Below, piece after piece: positions 57,119 to 64,000 of a stretch of DNA of 64,000 nt. How positions within the stretch are numbered: position 1 is the stretch's first letter; the number at the start of each line of letters is the position of its first letter. Source of the DNA: Diphasiastrum complanatum. Lineage: Eukaryota; Streptophyta; Lycopodiopsida; Lycopodiales; Lycopodiaceae. Below the pieces are notes generated by a model. It worked only from the letters and a program-made list of their open reading frames with translations, did not search any database and was not told the DNA's origin. Position numbers and translations under genes: made by a program. Location: contig MU832261.1 in NCBI GenBank assembly GCA_029204225.1, forward strand, positions 16,479-80,478, read 5' to 3'.

Positions 57119-60100
57119 GTTACGACCATATTCAGCTAAGGACAAGTAAATAATGACTTAATGAAAATCTCTGTGAGATCCATACAATCTCAAGTATGTA
57201 ATGGAGAAAAGACATTTAGATTGACTGATCTAGATTCTTGACTCACCCTGATCAAGAATTACTCAATATCTTAAGAATCATCACATTCCCTTATAATCTA
57301 ACTAAGTATCCATTTATGATTCTTCAATCATAACATTTAGAATCTTATGATTCGTCAATCATAATTTACAAGATTCCAAAACCATAATCATTAAAAGATA
57401 TTGGAGTATATGTACAACATACCACTCAGGAAATATAAGAAACATTCTAAAATCTTTTCCACAAGAAAAATTACTGAATTCCAAGAATATTCTTCCAACC
57501 TGAACCATATTATGAGTTCCAAATTCTACAATCTACCAAGTAATTAAAGACTATTATAGCACTTGTCTTTAACAACATAACCTTTATACAATCACCTAGA
57601 ACAACATCTAGAGATTACAAAGTTCTGCTGAATTCCAACTGAATTCAATGGTTATCCTTGATATTAGTTAGACTCTGTCATCCAATATGAGCTCACGGGG
57701 ATTCAATCGATAACCTAGGATATTCCTTGTTCAAGAAATATTATGTATCAAGAATCTCCTTTATTCTATGCACACAACTCTCATAGATGAATCTTGATGA
57801 CTCACAAATCATGTGTCTTAAGCAATATAGATCAAATAAACAGTTCCCGGTGAATTCTCTTCACACTGCTTATTCAACCAATTAACTTCTCAACAAGAGT
57901 CATCCAATAATTCCACATCACAAGTTTTCCAACCATCTAACTCTTATTTGAAAAAGTCAATAATGAGTATCCAATACTATTACAAACCGGACTTCCTCCA
58001 AAATCATAAAATATTTTATCCCGAATGATAGAAACTTTACATCTCAATAATCAACTATCAAATAGAGATAATCATTTGGGTCTAGAAAGTCTAAACTCCA
58101 CTGAATCAAATAAAAACATCAATAAATCTGAGCCATGTTCACAATTATAAGGAAGTACAATTCACATACTATAAACAGTCCTTCAAAACATAGTTCTACA
58201 TTGGAAGGAATTATATGAATCTCAATCCAATTGTCTCGTATTTAAGAAATTTCTAAAAAGCAGAGGTTTAAAATAATAGAGAAATAGATTTAAAGGCCTT
58301 CAGATTTTGTAAATAATGAGTTGGGATCCGGATCTATATCTCATAATTTCCCAAAATACCCTAAGAAAATAACCAATGGATTTATTTGTTAGTATTACCG
58401 TTACAATAATCACTAACTATCGGAATCACTGATGTTCCATAGCACCAGTTTTTTCTCCAAGAATTCTCTGCTTCTAGATTTGTTTTGCCCACAATCACAA
58501 CCAATTCCAGGAGATACCTCTAAATATTGAAATCCCTCCTGGCTCTTAAGCTTTACTCAAAGAATACCACTCCGCATAACACCCAGTGAACGATATTTTA
58601 TACTATACTATCTAAAATGCCTCAAGTGTATTCACTAACCCAAAAGGAACATGGATCTCAACAAAACTGAATACCATATTGTCTTAGATATCCTATATCT
58701 ATTTCAGAATCGGTAAAAAGAACTTAAGTCTTTACAGGTTAGAATTCTCTTGATTGACTCTGTTATTATAAAGAAACACTCTAATAGAAAAGAATCCAAA
58801 TTACTAGATTCTTGTATGAAACACCTTCAATCTGCTTTCACTTGCAAGACCCAAATCCAATTGTAAAATAGAGATGGTTCCGTAAATGGATTATCTGACT
58901 TGCCACTCACTTTTTCCCTTAGAATTCAATTTCTTAATATTCTAATTAATACTGGAGAAAAAGAATCCAAATTCTCAGAGGCAGTTTTTTAAATTTATTC
59001 CTAATTGAATTCTCACTATCACTAATACTTCAGGAATTGAAAGTAAATAAAATAACTGAATCACTTGGATAACCAATATAAGATAATTGGATTACTTGGA
59101 TAACCAATCATTGACTCCTCAGGCTCCATCTCTTTCTTCCCTTCCAAAAATGGTTCATGCTGAAAGCCCCCAATTTGTACTAGGAAAAAGTTCAATTTGG
59201 TATCATAGTACTTACTACTACTCAACCAGACAATTTTGATTGTTCAACTAATTAAGTGTCGCACTCAATTACTGGCAAATCCTCTTATGGATCAACATAG
59301 AAATTGTTCCAATAAGATTTACGTTATTTTTGGTCTTTATTGAAACAAGAAATGCCCTCATTAGTTGACAGATTCCAAAATCTTCAACTGAAAGTGAATG
59401 GTACAGTGACCTTATAGTATTGACCGATTTCAACTCAGTAAGGTTATTCATTTTGTAAGCAATTTTTGTTTGATCAATAACCAACGAATTTGAACAAATT
59501 AAAAACATCCATGGTTACTTCAAATTTTACGTAAACTGAGATTTTCAAATTTTGTTCGATATGGACCTAAACTGTGAAAATCGATTTAAAGCATCGACTT
59601 GGTAGTTTCATAATTACCATCACATTTAGAAAGGATTTCGAAACATCCAACATGCATCAGACATGACATGTAGTGATTTTTAAAAAAATCAAATTTTTTA
59701 CGTACATTGCCTAGAAACTGAGAAATTAGCCTTTTGAACTAGCATAGCTAAAAATAGCTTCATGCATGAAATTTTCTCTGATCAATCTACTAAACACCCA
59801 TGTCCATGCATCCAAACAGGCATACAGGTCTATCCATACATTTTCATCAACAGAAAAGCACTACATTGAGTTACATGCATGCATGCATCAAAGCCTTACA
59901 AAAAAATTGCAAATTTTAATTCAAAAATTGTCACACTTCTGATAGCCATAACTTTCTCTACAGAACACCAAATTGGTCACTGTAAAGCACAGTACGGAGA
60001 GAGAGTAGGTCTACAAGACACTTGTCATGTCACCCTACCACCTAGGCTTCACACATGCGAATGTAACTGATCCAGATTCAGGTAGGAGGGCACACTTCTG

Positions 60101-61137
60101 CAAGGTGATATCTTCAAAATCCATCTCCAGCCCAATAAGAATCCAATCAAAGGTTACAAGCACTCTTCTAAGGTTCATTAGAGAGGCATAGAAGTTCTAT
60201 TAGGTCTAACAAGCAATCATAGGCTCAGATCATGCAAAAAATGCATTTTTGGACTCCTTCAACAGGCAAAACTTTAACATAATGGTGCCTAAGCCTCACA
60301 AAACTAAATTGGATGCATGATGGCTCAAATCAGAGGCAATCCATCATATCTTTAAGCTTGTATTGAGATCCAACAAGTTCATACCACCATTTGACAGGTA
60401 TTCATGCTCAAAAGTCCCCAAAAATACACTATTTTTTTACTTTTTGAGACCCTTAATGGTGTCCAATCCTAACCAAACTTCATGACAACCTTAGGACAGC
60501 TTCATTACACCTCTGAAAACGTGCATGCAAAGTATTGGCCATGAATTTTATGAAGAACCACAAAATTAATCCAAAAACCATTAAAAAATCATGTTTTTTT
60601 GACCAATTTTGACCAAAATTTGTGGATCAAATCAACAATTAAGTGCAATCAGACCCAAATCCCTGTAAATCAATTACATGCAAGCACTAAAAGTTCTGAT
60701 TTCAGTCAATTATGGTTCTTATAGCCATTTCTAGTCCAAAACCTCTAATTTTTTGCTATAAATCACTATCTAAGCACCCTTTTGACTTTTCAACCAACAT
60801 GCAATCATTAGATCCAATCAATAATGATTGTAAAACAGCAAATCCAATTTGAAAAGCGTACTAGATCACTAGCAATGATAAATTCCAATACAAAATTTTC
60901 AATTCTAGGTAAAAAATCACAAAAAATTGTCAAAAATCCATTGATTTCCATCAAAATCTATGGAGAAATTCCATAATCATCATCAATAGGCTGAAAGTAC
61001 ACCAAATTCAAAGCCACTTATTTGGAAATCAATTCCACCACTAGGAAGTAAAAAGAAAGGAGAGATACCAAAAAGTTGGGAAAAAACAAGAAGCAGCTCC
61101 ACTTTCCGATTGATGCAAAGCCTAGCTTTGATACCAC
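57119..61137 (-). mobile_element. Decayed gypsy copy on the minus strand, no intact gene
   Basis: The block at 57298-57380 is the reverse complement of 56200-56280, so the same family is present in opposite orientation. At the right end the minus strand has tggtatcaaagctagg (about 61135-61120), a primer-site-like motif next to an LTR-like start. Between about 57400 and 61100 all frames are closed, and only short frames without domains occur. The extent is inferred from the two ends. Confidence 0.4.
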
Positions 61138-61510
61138 TGTAAGGATCGCCTAGTGAAGATTCGACTAGATCATGTTGCATGCAACCAAAAGGACACCTGT
61201 GGAGCAAACCACCCACAACCAACAGGAAATGGCTAGTCAACACCCTAACCACTTCACCCCCATGCCATGGTGAATGAATGCAAGAAAGGAGGGGCTCCTA
61301 GCTACAAGGATCAAAAAATTCAATAGGTAGATGGGCGAGTTTCCACTAGTATATATTCTCTCCCAGGAGGAGAAAATATTCCTCTTAGAATCTCCATGCA
61401 ACCTGAAATAGCAATTGACCTCCTATTTTTGCATTATAGCAGTCATACACCATGCAAGTGCTCCTATGTCCAATTATAGGTCTGGGTCCTCATATGATTA
61501 GCCCCTTGCG
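61138..61510 (-). repeat. Possible LTR of the minus-strand gypsy
   Basis: On the + strand it begins tgtaaggatcgcc next to the primer-like site. On the minus strand a TATA-like gagaatatatactagtgg (about 61364-61345) would drive transcription toward the primer site. The outer boundary is not fixed and no partner copy is found. Confidence 0.35.
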
Positions 61511-61529
61511 TGGTGGAAGAACGACGAAG

Positions 61530-63220
61530 GAGGTCCTGATGAGAGAGATCAACAATAACATCTCCTAGAGTTGCGAATTCCCTCACGGGAGCAGACAAGG
61601 TCAACTCGACATCGAGAAGATTGCAAAGAAGGCCCTGGTACAATGTGTCTGTTATCGAACAACATGAAAACCACTATCATGAGCAATAGCAGCAAGAACA
61701 TCACAAATGGAATCATGTGAAATAATATGATCTCCACCTGAGAGACACCACATAAGATGAGTACCCAAGGAATCCAACACAATGCCCACATGAACACTTA
61801 GAGAGACCAATTAACATCGGATGTGGAAGTTCCAATCTAGTTCGAAGGGCAGTTATAAACAAGTCATTGTTGAGTCGCAAGAGTGGAAGAACTGGACTTG
61901 CAACCAACCAAGCCCCTGCATCTGGACCAGCACACTCCATGATAGTCTTCTGAAAAACCAGTCGTTGATCTGCCACCAAAGATTCAAAGGGAGGCACAAA
62001 GGCTGAACAAGCAGTGGAAGTAAACCTCGAGCAGTGTGAAGAACGCGTTGAAAAGCAAAATTGTTGGTTTCCACATAAGCCACCAAATCAAGAAGAAGAG
62101 GCTTGTTACTCTACTAAAACTTGGAAACTAGTGCAGAGGCAACAAGTGCACAACTTCCTAAAAAGCAGTTGGTGCAATGCAAGCGGTAGACACTAAGGCA
62201 ACACCACCCGAGGAGGCAGAAAAAAAAAATTTGCCACTTAGAGAATTGACCTTCACAAGTGTCAAAGGTTCTTAGCCCCACAAGACAACCAAATATTCCC
62301 ACTAAAGTATCATCAAAATCCTGAAGTAATGATATTATGTTAGCTGAAGGAGAAAACACAACGTAGAGATAACCAAGACGTTGAGCAAAGCACTGAGTGA
62401 GAATTCTGAATGCAATCTGAAAATTTAAAAATTTCCAAGCTTTGGCAACATATCAGAATGGCAAACAAATCCATCCAAAGCTTCCCGCATACAAGAAGTG
62501 AAATACCCAGAAGAACCGATGGGAACACCCGGTGCCTTAATGCCCAAGTTGAGGAGTAATGAAACTTGCAGGTAAGGAGATATCTGCTGGAAGGCATTTA
62601 GGGCACCAAGCAAACGCACTTAGGACATGTTCATTATAAGTCCAATAGAAGAAAGTTGAGCTGAGAAATGCAAAAAAGCAGGGATGACTTCGCTAGCATG
62701 CCCCACAAAATGTGTATCATCCGAAATAGAGGGAAATAAAACAAGAGGAAAAGTCCTGTAGCAGTAGCACGCAATGCACGATAATGTGCCAAAGCAAAGA
62801 GAGGGCCACCTAAGAGATCCCTCTGTCGAGTTCCCTTAGCAAAAAAAATGATGGTAACATCACCAATACGAGAACCATGACTAAAGTATAAAGGAAAACT
62901 TTTAGAATAGAAGCAACGCACAAAAGGAATGAGCATGGCAAGTGTATCCTGAGCACCACGAAGCTAAAAAATAACACATAAAGCAATGAACGATTGTCTC
63001 ACAATCCACCAAGAGTAGCACACCCAAACTGAAATGGAAAAAGATGAGTATGAAACGCTTCCCGAAACTGGAAACAAAGTGTTCATTGCCACCAACATGT
63101 ATAAACATTCACACACAACAATTGGACGCACACCACCAAAGGCTTTATCCAATGCTAAAAGATGAGCGGCACCTCAAATATGAGCAACTGAAGGAGGGAT
63201 CTCGTTGGGGGGAGGAAGAG
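61530..63220 (-). pseudogene. Decayed non-LTR (LINE) reverse transcriptase
   Basis: Read on the minus strand with frame changes: LDKAFGGVRPIVVCE (about 63156-63110), LIPFVRCFYSKSFPLYFSHG, FFAKGTRQRDLLGGPLFALA (about 62850-62790, in the place of KGTRQGDPLG), and ISDDTHFVGHASEV (about 62728-62685, the catalytic box). It continues with QLSSIGLIMNMS, FDDTLVGIFGCL, YRLHCTNCFLGSCALVASAL, ALRTRLELPHP and a CxC/HxxC end with SGGDHIISHDSICDVL. This order (fingers, palm, thumb, then a zinc-finger-like end) is that of a LINE polyprotein. No upstream endonuclease was found. The class is clear but the clade is not. It is dead. Confidence 0.85.
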
Positions 63221-64000
63221 AGGATGCAGAACAAACTCCCCTCGATATGGGCTGTGCTACTAACTATTAGCAAGAACGATCTCCACGAGGAGGAAGAGAT
63301 AGAAATGTCAAATAGGATCACAGCTCATGCGTTGAAGACTGCTGAACTAATTTCATACTCCAAACAAATTTCCTAATTTGAGTACAGCTCACCGAAGAGA
63401 ATAAATAGTGCATGGAAACTACTATCGATTAGTTTGAAGGTGATGAGCTCAATTCAGATGCAATGTGATAGTGCAAAAAGATAGCGTTCGTTCCTCAGAC
63501 GTCAGAGACTTGGTGTCGTTGATTGAATTCTAAGGAGTCAAAGGCGTCTGTGATTCAATTAGACTGAGTGAACGAGCTGAGAAAAGCAATTGAGAGAGTA
63601 ATCAATCACAACACACATACATCAGATTAGACACTGATAGTGGAAGGTGTTATTGATATTATATACTGAATGCTTGACATGAGAGCATTTGCTCAATATG
63701 GGAGCATGAACAACACGAGTGGTTACAGTCTTAATGACGCAACTTCTGATGCTTGATCTTCCGCTCTATTGCACTGATTAGCGAATCAAACTGGATGTAT
63801 ATATACACAACATCCTTGTGATTACAAGAATTGTTTAACTAATCTATAATTACAAGACTAGCTTAATCTAACCAGATACTGGTCGTGAATGTATTTTACA
63901 GATATTTTATGTACAACGACATATGTACAATGTGTGTATCAGTCAGATGAGACGGATGACTCGATGGAGTCGAAGTAGTTGAACGAGTCGATCGTCGAGA
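63221..64000. other. No gene recognised
   Basis: The sequence has short repeats of the type gagtcg and tgagtgaac near 63540-63600 and 63950-64000. A frame at 63044-63376 (+) is antisense to the LINE and has no domain. Confidence 0.4.

Noticed and set aside
1-64000. CRISPR array, tRNA or rRNA genes, bacterial operon features
   Set aside because: None were recognised; the tandem array at 41.1-41.9 kb has units far too long for CRISPR, and tRNA-like strings are retroelement primer sites.

Overview
The window is nuclear DNA from a land plant with a large, transposon-filled genome. The basis is the density of Ty1-copia and Ty3-gypsy elements primed by initiator-Met-type sites (tggtatcagagc), chromodomain gypsy integrases, and one recognisable plant host gene of the TPD1 (TAPETUM DETERMINANT 1) secreted-ligand family at 45.9-46.9 kb. 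A helentron-type Rep/helicase/endonuclease element and a reverse transcriptase of an uncommon group would fit a fern, lycophyte or gymnosperm, but the species cannot be fixed from the sequence. No tRNA, rRNA or CRISPR array was recognised.

Layout. 0-6.6 kb: a + strand gypsy pol (cut by the window start), the 3' end and LTR of a copia element, and a badly decayed gypsy integrase/chromodomain. 6.65-26.45 kb: a stack of nested insertions that can be resolved base by base. A minus-strand copia (F) was hit by a minus-strand gypsy (D, 7461-22692, target-site duplication atctg). Gypsy D was itself hit by a + strand copia (E, 8058 to about 12955) and by a non-autonomous LTR element (B, 17048-21440). 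The LTR of F carries a second non-autonomous LTR element (A, 23302-26328, duplication gcacc). 26.45-34.8 kb: a gypsy gag scrap, microsatellites, a gypsy integrase/chromodomain with a long 3' LTR, and a hairpin-forming inverted repeat at 33.3-33.7 kb. 34.8-39.7 kb: two copia fragments in opposite orientation.

39.7-53.4 kb is the most unusual part. It holds a minus-strand fragment of a YIDD-box reverse transcriptase that is neither copia, gypsy nor the usual plant LINE type, possible hAT scraps, a tandem array with a unit of about 180 bp, and the two halves of a decayed helentron. The helicase plus endonuclease half is on the + strand (43.1-45.4 kb). The Rep half is on the minus strand (48.4-50.8 kb), preceded by a roughly 580-codon open region with no recognised homologue (51.1-52.9 kb). 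The TPD1-like gene lies between the halves.

53.4-64 kb: AT-rich sequence without recognised genes, a decayed gypsy pair arranged as an inverted repeat about 57.1 kb, an LTR-like segment at 61.1 kb and a decayed non-LTR retrotransposon on the minus strand (61.5-63.2 kb).

Apart from the TPD1-like gene, no coding region looks intact. The retroelement pol genes carry stops, frameshifts or deletions. The copia E pol is the best preserved, with a 979-codon open frame.
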